From: Liolophura sinensis
Lineage: Eukaryota; Mollusca; Polyplacophora; Chitonida; Chitonidae
Direction: 5' to 3'
Assembly (NCBI RefSeq): GCF_032854445.1
Contig: NC_088295.1
Coordinates: 57,393,249 to 57,457,248 of the forward strand
DNA length: 64,000 nt
Shown here: piece after piece, positions 34,001-41,120 of the stretch
Layout of the letters: the number at the start of each line of letters is the position of its first letter
How positions within the stretch are numbered: position 1 is the stretch's first letter
Program-made: the position numbers and the translations under genes
The notes under the pieces: generated by a model
Databases searched by the model: none
What the model was told of the DNA's origin: nothing
The model's input: only the letters and a program-made list of their open reading frames with translations

Positions 34001-35640
34001 TGTAACAGTCCAAATCTTGAATTTTCCATACACTTTGACAGGTTTGAAATGCACCTGTTGCTTCCATTTCCTGAGCAGATGATAGATGTGTTTCATTTGT
34101 CAATATGTAAAATTACAGCATTTGATTTATTTACTTTTTTTTTTTACTGGGGTTGTACTTCATGTTTTACAGGTTACAATATACAATTTAACCCAGGCAG
34201 CAAGAGTGGTGTCCTCACATATGCAGTTACTGAAACAGTCCGTGACCCTTGTTGCATCTGAAGTAACTACAGGTACATGTTTATCATTTTAATGCACTAT
34301 ATATGAAATGTTCTTGAGGCATAAAACACCAATCATATATATAAATATAAATATGTTAATGCACTATATATTCTTGAGTATGGCCTAAACCACCAATCAA
34401 ATAAACAAATAAAATCATTAATACACAATACCTCTAAATGGTTAGGTGACATCAACTTTATGTTATGTTTTACAGCCGACCTGACACTAAGATATAAAAA
34501 AATATAATAAAAATAAAACAGAAAATGTACCTATTTTGATCATGATATTTTTATGAATTTCACGTTTTCCTGTCTTTCATCAATCAGCAGAGGAAGGCCT
34601 ACATTTTCCAAAAATTTGATGAGTTGTGTTTTTATTTTCATACCCTTCTACGACATTGATTTACTCTTCCTAGACAACGATTTAGTCTTCCTAGAAAACA
34701 ACTATTAAAATTGGTATGGCCTTACTGTTAGACTGGGAACTTGGGCTCAAAAATAAAAGCGCTGACTGCACTCCTAGCCATTTGTACCTATAGAGTTTGC
34801 TCAAACAATTACTTATCGTATAACTTACACATATCTTCAGCTTTCCATGTGCAAACAGCTTTAAACAAGTGCTTCTAAAGCACTTACAAGAAACTGCAAC
34901 ACAAGCCTAGGAGATTATTTTCATATTTCCTGGTTGTTAACATTACACCTAAACTGACATGACTGACAGAGAGCATGCTATGAGCTGTAACTAATTCAGA
35001 CTGGATTGGGGTTGCCCTCAAAACAGGAAGTTAAAAGACCTGATGTACCCAATTAACATTAATTTAGTTGCAATTCCAACAGCTAGAAATCAAAGGAGGC
35101 AAGGTGCAACAGTACATCTCTCACACAAAAAAACAAAAGGACCGGGTGATAATTTCCACTGCCTATCTATTAACATTGTTTCATGCAGCACCTTTCTAAA
35201 AAAACCTAGCTGGGGGTTTATTTTCCAGTATTCTTCAGCATACACTCATATTCCGACAGGCTTGCCAGAACATCCAGTGTCATCTCAGTCTTTTTAATAA
35301 GTAATCATAGCTGATATTAAAGACATTTGATTAATGCAGCACCGGAATATAGCTGACGTTAGCAATATAGCTTAGCCCGACACTGACTCAGGGGCTGAGA
35401 CACGATATCTCGCCTTACTTTGTAAAGGTGAACTTAAATAAATGAATGAACATCCTGCAGATATTACCACAGAACAATTTTGGAATTCAGGTCGTTCCTC
35501 CAGGGAAATGGGCTGGGTTGAGCCTTTTCAGCTTCAGTCTTCTCCTTATATTCGGGGAGTTGTGTGAAGTTCCATCTCGTCAACTGATCGACTTCTACCA
35601 CTTCATGTCTGGCTCCAAGTGGATCAGGATCTGAACTCAT
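21995..35640 (-). CDS. GDAP2: GDAP2 (macro + CRAL-TRIO domain protein), 12 coding exons
   Basis: Orthologue of ganglioside-induced differentiation-associated protein 2, whose molecular function is poorly defined. Coding exons in transcript order: 35468-35640, 33281-33423, 31242-31395, 30761-30849, 29557-29636, 27818-27980, 27141-27324, 25094-25247, 24022-24161, 23351-23405, 22762-22905, 21995-22051. They join in frame to 511 codons plus stop; human GDAP2 is about 497 residues. The N-terminus (MSSDPDPLGA, cf. human MDPLGA) fixes the start. Residues 57-235 form an Appr-1"-p-processing (macro) domain: ALVNSSNEAL, GCRTGEAKITKGYGL, YVIHTVGPRY, RRGYPLEDGAHIGTRTVRRF. Residues 350-505 form a Sec14-like CRAL-TRIO domain: LYLSGVDRYGRHVVVF, YVIVYFHTLT, FYIVHPTFW, STWFFTTFTA. 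The family macro domain is thought to lack hydrolase activity; this copy was not tested. All introns are GT/AG. Two introns carry arrays copied from their own donor. Confidence 0.97.
22373..22527 (+). repeat. SINE (main family), 3' part
   Basis: In GDAP2 intron 11, antisense to the gene. AGCAACCTACAGATGG, CCAACAGAATGCTGGCCACC, CACCAATCAAATAAATAAAT. Rather diverged. Confidence 0.8.
22762..22905 (-). CDS. GDAP2: GDAP2 exon 11
   Basis: Residues 446-493: LSTWFFTTFTASDIKNK, then INPDQLDIPPFVMDYDMQ. C-terminal lobe of the CRAL-TRIO domain. Acceptor CACAG, donor GTAAGAG. Confidence 0.96.
23351..23405 (-). CDS. GDAP2: GDAP2 exon 10
   Basis: A 55-bp exon encoding YRKNLKAFYIVHPTFWSR, the signature CRAL-TRIO strand. 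Acceptor TTTCCAG, donor GTAAGTAC. Confidence 0.96.
23503..24057 (-). repeat. Splice-donor array of GDAP2 exon 9 (~44-bp unit)
   Basis: About six degenerate units contain, on the plus strand, CTTACTTGTGATCAACTAG followed by a GAGAGTATATATCTTTC-like segment. That is the 3' end of exon 9 plus its donor (real copy: CTTACTTGTAATCAACCAG at 24,017-24,035). Three intronic copies, at about 23,556, 23,683 and 23,729, keep a GTAAG donor on the minus strand; the others have lost it. A family A MITE (23,748-23,970) interrupts the array. Confidence 0.88.
23748..23970 (+). mobile_element. MITE family A, copy 2, nested in the exon 9 donor array
   Basis: Left end TACTGTAATTCTTCAACC, right end GCGAAAAGGTTGAGGAA, interior ATTATTCTGTGTAGACTGAT. 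The array unit is split by it, so insertion came after at least part of the array expansion. Confidence 0.85.
24022..24161 (-). CDS. GDAP2: GDAP2 exon 9
   Basis: Residues 381-426: ALLYFLHVMDPVVDKEYVI, VYFHTLTTARNRPESGF, MKDIYSLVDYK. Core of the CRAL-TRIO domain. Acceptor TTGCAG, donor GTAAGTTA. Its last ~30 bases seed the tandem array that follows in the intron. Confidence 0.97.
24359..24623 (+). repeat. SINE (main family), full length
   Basis: A near-intact reference copy. The tRNA-like head has A-box GTGGCTCAGTTGGTTAGCAC and B-box GGGTTCAAGTCC. The body has CAACCTGCGGATGGTCGTGG and CACCATAATGCTGGCC. The tail is GCGTAAAACACCAATCAAAT plus an AAAT-rich end. It is antisense within GDAP2 intron 8. 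Confidence 0.95.
24805..24893 (-). pseudogene. tRNA-Tyr-like pseudogene or tRNA-derived SINE head
   Basis: The minus strand has an A-box-like TAGTCTAGTGGTAGAAGC, an anticodon-loop-like GGACTGTAAACCC and a B-box GCTGGTTCGAGTCCC, resembling animal tRNA-Tyr (anticodon GUA). The acceptor stem does not pair well and the anticodon stem has mismatches, so a functional tRNA is unlikely. Confidence 0.55.
25094..25247 (-). CDS. GDAP2: GDAP2 exon 8
   Basis: Residues 329-380: YERLLKRARTCDLSQIAAL, then YLSGVDRYGRHVVVFIGKHF and EEIDLDK. Start of the CRAL-TRIO domain. Acceptor TTTGCAG, donor GTAAGAGG. Confidence 0.97.
25288..25354 (+). repeat. SINE (main family), tail fragment
   Basis: TAAATATTCTTGAGTACAGT followed by an AAATAAATGA tail, 40 bases upstream of GDAP2 exon 8. 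Confidence 0.7.
25867..26125 (+). repeat. SINE (main family), nearly complete
   Basis: From TTAGCACGCTAGCACAGTG to (AAAT)n, lacking only the first bases of the A-box. Contains an internal duplication around the B-box (GAGTTCATCTCATGAGTCC). Confidence 0.93.
26222..26768. repeat. Tandem array of GGAACAATGTCACCCATG units
   Basis: About 30 units of CACCCATGGAACAATGT or CACCCATGT in mixed order with variants CACCCAAGGAACAATGT and CACCCAGGGAACAATGT. It lies in GDAP2 intron 7. Plus-strand open frames of 155-190 codons (MSPMEQCHPCHPWNN) arise from the repeat and run antisense to GDAP2. Confidence 0.93.
27141..27324 (-). CDS. GDAP2: GDAP2 exon 7
   Basis: Residues 268-328: linker with an acidic start (SRENDFEETIDLNQAF), HHPFAKMESDVDKEKK and a basic/glutamine helix REQQLLEQKR. 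Human GDAP2 has SFIGSHAFARMEGDIDKQRK here. Acceptor TTCCGCAG, donor GTTTGT (weak). Confidence 0.95.
27596..27636. repeat. C-rich tract
   Basis: About 40 bases, mostly C, in GDAP2 intron 6; the complementary minus (transcribed) strand is G-rich. Confidence 0.8.
27818..27980 (-). CDS. GDAP2: GDAP2 exon 6
   Basis: Residues 214-267: EIYRQVLPLYFPRNHEEEVF, then LPPDLGNEDGEPVIPDRQIR. End of the macro domain and start of the linker. Acceptor CCCACAG, donor GTGAGTCA. Confidence 0.96.
28479..28515. repeat. Perfect 15-bp hairpin
   Basis: GGAAACTTTTGGCAG and its exact reverse complement separated by seven bases, in GDAP2 intron 5. Nearby palindromes TACGAGATGTCTCGTA (about 28,576) and GCACGAGATATCTCATG (about 28,618) suggest a degraded inverted-repeat element spanning about 28,400-28,640. 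Confidence 0.8.
29170..29402 (+). repeat. SINE, second family, complete
   Basis: tRNA-like head GCCCGGATAGCACAGTTGGT then AGAGC (A-box), a weak B-box, ATATGACTGAAAAATTGTCG, GACGTTAAACCCCAAGCA and a (CACT)n tail. It is antisense in GDAP2 intron 5, and the tail family is shared with the 11,665 copy. Confidence 0.8.
29557..29636 (-). CDS. GDAP2: GDAP2 exon 5
   Basis: Residues 187-213: TVRRFLEKYGDSFDTIIFVM, TEESAK. Late macro domain. Acceptor GGTTTTAG, donor GTTAGTCT. Confidence 0.95.
30060..30180 (-). repeat. SINE-related fragment, inverted
   Basis: A TTTATTTATTTATTTAATCG start, then CTGAAGAATTTTTCACTTA and GGTGGAGGAAACCCG. It reads as a diverged SINE tail on the minus strand. Confidence 0.5.
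30381..30775 (-). repeat. Splice-donor array of GDAP2 exon 4 (33-bp unit, 12 copies)
   Basis: Eleven units like ATTCCCATACTCACTTGTGC (plus strand) followed by CTATACACCATGT run into a twelfth copy that is the real exon 4/intron 4 junction (CCATACTTACTTGTGCCTAT). On the minus strand each unit carries about ten exonic bases (TAGGCACAA) and a GTGAGTATGGG donor, so the intron starts with a row of donor copies. Units at 30,579-30,665 are more diverged. The 11-residue repeat FPYSLVPIHHV on the plus strand is a by-product of the 33-bp period. Confidence 0.93.
30761..30849 (-). CDS. GDAP2: GDAP2 exon 4
   Basis: Residues 157-186: ENGIRSLALCNIHTLRRGYP, LEDGAHIGT. Macro-domain loop; human has SAKRGYPLEDATHIALRTVRR. 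Acceptor ATCCTAG, donor GTAAGTAT. Confidence 0.96.
31242..31395 (-). CDS. GDAP2: GDAP2 exon 3
   Basis: Residues 106-156: GCRTGEAKITKGYGLLARYV, IHTVGPRYN, AAESALYNCYRNVLQLSK. Central macro domain. Acceptor TTACAG, donor GTAAGAAG. Confidence 0.97.
31763..31914 (+). repeat. SINE (main family), 3' part
   Basis: GGGAAGGTCTGTCAGCAACC through GAGTACAGCGGAAAACAC to (AAAT)n. Antisense, in GDAP2 intron 2. Confidence 0.88.
32446..32697 (+). repeat. SINE (main family), full length
   Basis: A-box GTGGCTCACTTGGTTAGCGC, B-box GAGTTCAAGTCCAGC, tail GGCATAAAACACCAATCAAA. A deletion in the middle removes most of the CCCGGTTTCC segment. In GDAP2 intron 2. Confidence 0.92.
32719..32802 (+). repeat. (CATT)n-tailed repeat fragment
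   Basis: GATATGGCTGAGATATTGCC, GATGTAGCGTTAAGCCATAA and a (CATT)n tail. A related but diverged end occurs at 58,066-58,114, so this is the 3' end of another dispersed family. Confidence 0.65.
32853..33072 (-). mobile_element. MITE family A, copy 3 (inverted)
   Basis: Left end CTAATTCCTCAACCTCTTCG, right end GCGAGAAGGTTGAAGAATTT, interior ATCAGTCTACACAGAATAAT. The orientation is opposite to the copies at 19,447 and 23,748. Lies in GDAP2 intron 2. Confidence 0.85.
33281..33423 (-). CDS. GDAP2: GDAP2 exon 2
   Basis: Residues 58-105: EGDPTLLNVHALVNSSNEAL, then SLSDRIFRKAGKQLTQEV. Start of the macro domain, including the ALVN.SNE nucleotide-binding motif. Acceptor AACAG, donor GTAACAAG. Confidence 0.96.
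33553..33700 (+). repeat. SINE (main family), 3' part
   Basis: GGCAACCTGCGCATGG through CGCCAATCAAATAAAATCAA, in GDAP2 intron 1. Confidence 0.85.
34296..34415 (+). repeat. Two adjacent SINE tail fragments
   Basis: Two tails in series share AATGCACTATATAT; one ends in ATAAAACACCAATCATAT and the other in CTAAACCACCAATCAAAT. The pair looks like a local duplication of a tail. Confidence 0.7.
35468..35640 (-). CDS. GDAP2: GDAP2 exon 1 (first coding)
   Basis: Residues 1-57: MSSDPDPLGARHEVVEVDQL, then PFPWRNDLNSKIVLW. The ATG at 35,640 was chosen because MDPLGA is the conserved family start. The exon continues upstream untranslated to an acceptor at about 35,697 (TTTAG). Donor GTAATATC splits the last Trp codon. 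Confidence 0.95.
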
Positions 35641-36440
35641 TCTGCTTCTTCTTCCTCCAGATAGATTAGCTTGATTCCGTCTCTTGGGTAAAGTTCCTAA
35701 AGAATGGCATTTACAGAAATCTATTAACAATATCATCTAGGCCTAATCAATTGAGAAAACGTGTTGGTTAAGTGTCCATATATAAGAAAAGTCAACAGTT
35801 TTTCATGTATGCATGTATGTGTATGATGACGAGGAGTCGTTAGGTGTGTGTATCACATTACACTGACACCGGGCCGACCAGTCCTGTTTCATTGATCTAA
35901 ACTCTCAATGCTGAGCAGCAGAAAGTACCATTTGTACAGTCTTTGGTATGACTCGACCTAGGCTTGATCCCAGGGTTTCCGCGACTTTGAGGCGGACGCT
36001 CTAACCATTAGGTCATGGAAGCTGTCCCCAGTTTTTCATGATCTTTGACAAAGATATACTAGTATGTGTATGACCATTTCCAATAATGAGATGAAGTATA
36101 TGTGAGCATAGTTACACAAGCTTTAGCATACCAGTATACCCGTTAAAGGCAAGATGTGTGTATCTGCAGGAGTATAGGCCTACATCCCTTCACTCATCTC
36201 GCTAGACACACCAGCACTCCCAAAGCGGGACATTATTAGCTTGATGAAACACAATATGGCTAGACATGTTTCAGTTGTAGGTCTCTTTTGCCATGTTTAT
36301 GCTAGCTGAGGAAGATCACTCGATTACACTAGAATCGGTAAATTTGAAGAAAAAAAAAAGTCAGCGAAAGCCAAACTTATTCTTTGCAAACTTATTTTAA
36401 AAACAAAACTAACACCAGTGCATCTGGGGAGTTAGCTTAC

Positions 36441-36830
36441 CTTACTATAGTACACTAAGAAACCCTTGTCAACTGTGACTCAGTCTAGTGGGATGGAATA
36501 AAGATCTATCGCGATCACCATCGAAACATCAGCTGATCACTGGCTGATACCATCGGAATATCTTACACTTTTTGTAACTTCCCAGCTGCAATACTCAACA
36601 GTTCGTTTGACAACTGTTGTAAAATCTTCACAGGCTTTGTCACAAATGCTAGAGATGACTTACTTCCTCGTTTTTATCATTATCTGCTAACTTTTAGCCT
36701 GTGCGCTAACAACAGCATCAACTGACCTACCACCATTTTGAGCGTCACATGACTAACAACAGCATCACCATCACGTGACTCAGTTCTACAGGGCGTTGAC
36801 CAATCCGCAACTCGTACGATGTAGAACCCG
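36441..36830 (-). promoter_or_regulatory. Candidate GDAP2 5' untranslated exon and promoter area
   Basis: A good minus-strand donor (TAGTAAG then GTAAGC) sits at 36,441, and the sequence to its right is less AT-rich and free of repeats. This would place a non-coding first exon and the promoter here. There is no transcript evidence and no clear TATA box. Confidence 0.3.
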
Positions 36831-36856
36831 GGAAAATATGAAAACAACTCACCGTG

Positions 36857-36935
36857 AATTATTTTTTTATTTATTTGATTGGTGTTTTACGCCGTACTCA
36901 GGAATATTTCACTTATGCGGTGGTTATTCTCAAGT
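36857..36935 (-). repeat. SINE (main family), inverted tail
   Basis: TTATTTGATTGGTGTTTTAC, GCCGTACTCAGGAATATTTC. Confidence 0.85.
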
Positions 36936-37282
36936 AGAGCATTAATAATTCACTATACACCCATCAAATAGTTTCTAGGCCAATGACACTCGATTCCCAT
37001 TTTCCCCGTCTGAATATTTTGGGAAACTGATCCTGACTGTGGAACAATTTACATTATCAATATTTCAGCTATCTTTATAAAGGGCATGTAAATACATGCT
37101 CAAAAACGAAAACAGTGAGAAGAGAGAGAGGAGAGAATAAATCAATGTAGCACAGTGGAAGCTAACCTTTAGAAACCCTGCAAAAAAGAAAAAAGACATC
37201 TAAAATCGAAGTACACTTCACTTGATACACTACTTACAACTTAAATATACTTTCATTTATTTTTTTACATTTTTTTTGGAAG

Positions 37283-37543
37283 AGAGTTAAAGGCATTCAA
37301 ACATTTGAATTCTATGGTGAGCTTCATGGACCATACTATCAGAGTTTAGGAACTCTGAAGTCACAGGAAGTTTTTCCAATTCTAATCACAACACTGAATG
37401 TTGAAATAACTCTTTTCAACCATGAGTAAAAGATTACTAAAACAATGTTCTCAATTATTCCTTCCTTCTGGTACACATCAGGAAAAATAGATGATATAAC
37501 TTCAGAGTTCCTAGATACAGATATCTGAATGCCTTCAACACTC
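37283..37543. mobile_element. MITE-like inverted-repeat element (family C)
   Basis: Ends AGAGTTAAAGGCATTCA and TGAATGCCTTCAACACT are inverted with two mismatches. Just inside, GTTTAGGAACTCTGAAGT and ACTTCAGAGTTCCTAG form a second inverted pair. No open frame. Confidence 0.65.
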
Positions 37544-40500
37544 TTGAAATAAATCTGCTAAAAATACACGAAAGTAATTTTACGGATAGTTGTCAGTTGG
37601 ATGTATGATGAACCTCACATCATACTTTAGCCTTCTTTTACTGTATGAAGCCAGAGCAAAGTTATGTCCTACATCTCTCAGGAAAACTGCGTACCACACT
37701 GGCAGATAACATGGGAAACACATGCTCAAAGACAGGAAACCATAGCACGATAGGAAGGAAATGATAATGGTTACATATAGATCAGGAAACCAAAAGACAA
37801 TGCCTCATGGCAAAGGTCTGCACTTCATCCCTCAAAGACGCACATTAAGGCACATTGTTCCCTGTTTTTGTTTTTTTTCTTCTTGTTTATGTTTTTTTTG
37901 ATAATGTAATAAACAATGTACCACATAAAAATGTAATAAACAAAAGCAAGACTTGGTACGTTCCTATTATGTACATGTTTATTACCGGTACTATATGTGG
38001 TAATTGAGAATCTGTTCAATAACAGACCTCCAGACATTCTGTACACCAAATATCACTGTACAAACCATTCAAGTAACAACAAAGGTCCTCTGCCTTATAT
38101 ATTTTAACAAGTACAGGTATATCCAATAATACGCAGCATTTCTTGATGTGCCGTCTTCTCAATTATTTGCATACATTCGATGGGTTTACCAAAAACAAAC
38201 AAACAAACAAAAAAAAAAAAAAAGAAAAATTAGAAAAAAAAAACAACAAAAAAATAATATATGTATATATAACAATCTTTGGATTTGATGCTGGTTTCTT
38301 AGTTTAAACATGTTGTACATGAAGCCACTGTCCAAGAGCTGAGTGTCCCGTCTGAGTGACAAGTTTAACAGTTTAAAACCACACCTGCACCATCAATAAT
38401 TAAACAATGGCCTCACGCTGTCACGATCATACTGCTTTCCAAGCAAATCAAACCAAGGTGACATATAACAGGTTTTCTTTGGCTTGGATGTGACAAACAC
38501 CATCAGCAGCTTTCCATGCCACCCCAGAAATACATGCAGCATGTGGCTTTCTCTTCATGCATGTGAAATTTCGTCACCTTCACCATAAGGGTGAGGAAAC
38601 ACAAGTGACAAATATATGTAGCAGAAAGTATTCACTGAAACCACACTTCACATATTGGACGATCCAATGAACACTAAGTCTGCACTCTTGTTGAGCGGGA
38701 AAAGTTATACAATGTACACTATCAAACTGTAAATCTTTCTGGGAATGGGCCAAAGTCACTGTTTTTTTCCAAAGCATGTCTACTGACAATTCAGCCCTTA
38801 GTGTATCTAGCCCTTTTCATGTAATTATATTAAATTCTAACCCAACCTCAAAGATCATACCCACAATTCACTTGAATGTTATTTGTCAAGGTTCTGCAAG
38901 GGGAATAACTGTACAAATGGCAGCAAGACTGGAGGTTCTATCTTTGAAACTTGGTTAGATTACCATCTCTATAATATGCACGCTGAAGGTGACCGAAAGA
39001 AGTTAGTTATCTGTAGTGAACAAGAAATTACCAAAAGCCTAGACTATGTTGAGTTGTGTCACAAATGTGTCACGCATAAAATATTAGGTTAAAGTAATTA
39101 CAAGGTCTGTTCAAAACGACAGTCGCTTACGGGTTTCGTTCTGTCAACAAATTCTGTAAGTAAATTAAAACATCTGTTTCCAAAATGTCTATAAACTGCA
39201 GGTAAGAAAAAAAAAACAATACCTGAAACTCTATATTTAAGAAAATTGGATGAGTTGTTAATTTTTGTAGGAAAAAAAAAGAAAAGCATCACACAAGTAT
39301 CACAACATGCATAAAAAACACTTTTAAACCTTTGTGTGGAAATGAAAATATATGCCAAATATTTTGTAATAATGTAATAGTTATTACATGATCGCACTCA
39401 TCTTGACAATACAGGATAAATCAGTTGCTTAATTACTTGTGTGTAATTTTCCTGCAACTACTCGGAGTCTATGCGAAGAGAAGCAGTAAAACATGAATAT
39501 TCATACATGTCATAACTGAAATAAACGTACATACAAAACAACCGCAAGCTGGAGGAATGTCATTTTGCAGGGGAATAAAAAAAAAAAGTTTACTGTTATT
39601 CTGGTGCTACATAAGTAATTTAGATTACTCGATTAGACCAATTACTAATTTACTGCACATATACAGTACATATACATTTTGAGGTCAGGGGTGGGGGGTG
39701 GGGGGGGGGGGCTTGAAAAGGAAGCTGCCACCGACTTATCTTATATGAAGCCCCTCCCTTGCCAACTTACTGCATGCATATGTAGTAGCAAACTAACAAA
39801 CTCATGGATGAACAGTACCATGGGACACTAACTGGGTCAGTAGCGTCATGGATGTAGCAACTGCTTAACAAAATTATTATTGTTGTGGATGGTCCAAGCT
39901 ACAATTACTTGCAAACTGAATGTTGATTGGTACTGTCCAGAGCAATGTCTGAAAGATATTAGTTTCTAAAACACGGTGTCTTTGCTGGTACATTCATCAC
40001 TGCTACAGAGAGTTATATTAGTTAACTGACCAAAAACTATAGGCAATGGATTTAGCACACTCAGTTAAACTTGATGTTGGAAATCCAGAATTGTAGTGAT
40101 TGCAAAGTAAAATTATAAAGGTCATCATTATGGTAAACACAGGTAGAGCTATTTTACCAACTAAAAGCCTTAGCTACAGCCAACAGAAAAAAGAAAAAGG
40201 TGCATGTACATGTAGTGTGCGAGTAAAAAGAATTGTATTAGAGGACACAGTCTATTTACTGAAACACTGGACATCAAGGCCAATGTTGACAAATCCCGAA
40301 ACACAGTGAAAGCTAAAGGAAAAATGACAAGTTACTCAAGCTGACCAATGTCGTATTAAGACATGAAAACTGAACTTCAACACTGACAAACTACAGTATA
40401 AAGCTTGTTGAGACTGACCAATAGATGAACTACAGAGACAATGGTTTTGACCAAAATAAGAAGAATTGTAGTACCAAACTCCACACAACTATCAACACTA

Positions 40501-40837
40501 CTAAATGCTAAAAATTACACCAGTGTTGATGATGAATGGAGGTATTCAGGAAACAGAAACAAAAAAAAACAAAAAAATACAGCTGTGGAAATCCACCAAA
40601 GCTTTCAATTCTGTCCTTGAAGATTCAGTTCAGTTGTTTACTTTCTTTGACCTCTATGAGACTATGCTTGTAATACTAGATGTACGCCACTAAACAACTG
40701 CTACATTTAGTACGTTTTGCTTTTTTTTGTCATAGTTACTGAGGATACTTGGTTCTTCCCTGTTCATAAAAGATGCAATATTGTTTGAAGAAAAGCTATA
40801 GATTTATATCTGTACACGTACATCACACAGATAGGGC
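37544..40837. other. WDTC1-GDAP2 intergenic region
   Basis: No coding exon was seen. It holds T-rich (37,863-37,900) and A-rich (38,203-38,253) low-complexity runs and the G tract at 39,687. Confidence 0.5.
39687..39711 (+). repeat. G-rich tract
   Basis: Runs of G separated by single T on the plus strand; G-quadruplex-capable. It lies about 1.1 kb beyond the predicted WDTC1 poly(A) signal. Confidence 0.7.
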
Positions 40838-40843
40838 TTTATT
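40838..40843 (-). terminator. Candidate WDTC1 poly(A) signal
   Basis: AATAAA on the minus strand, about 90 bases after the WDTC1 stop codon. It would give a very short 3' untranslated region; later signals are possible. Confidence 0.45.
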
Positions 40844-40931
40844 TCCCTGTCATAACTAAACGAAACCATCCATGGATTTATACAGGCTGGACTGGATAAT
40901 AATAAGCACTGTTGTTGTTGCAGTAGGCGTT

Positions 40932-41120
40932 TCAGCTCGGTCGACACTGGACGGTATGATCTGACCGATCGGGGTCCTCCTCATCAACATCTAGGACCCC
41001 AGTTATTCTGTACCCCATATTCATGAGCATCACCTCCAGAGGGTCAGCGTTCATCCTCTTCTGATTGGCTACAGCAGCATCGTCGGAGTTGTCAACCTCA
41101 CGGTCATTCTTACTGCCATC
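40932..41120 (-). CDS. WDTC1: WDTC1 exon 14 (terminal)
   Basis: Residues 652-713: NQKRMNADPLEVMLMNMGYR, ending TVQCRPS, then TGA at 40,934-40,932. Acceptor TCTCCAG. Confidence 0.97.
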   Translation of the reverse strand, partial: DGSKNDREVDNSDDAAVANQKRMNADPLEVMLMNMGYRITGVLDVDEEDPDRSDHTVQCRPS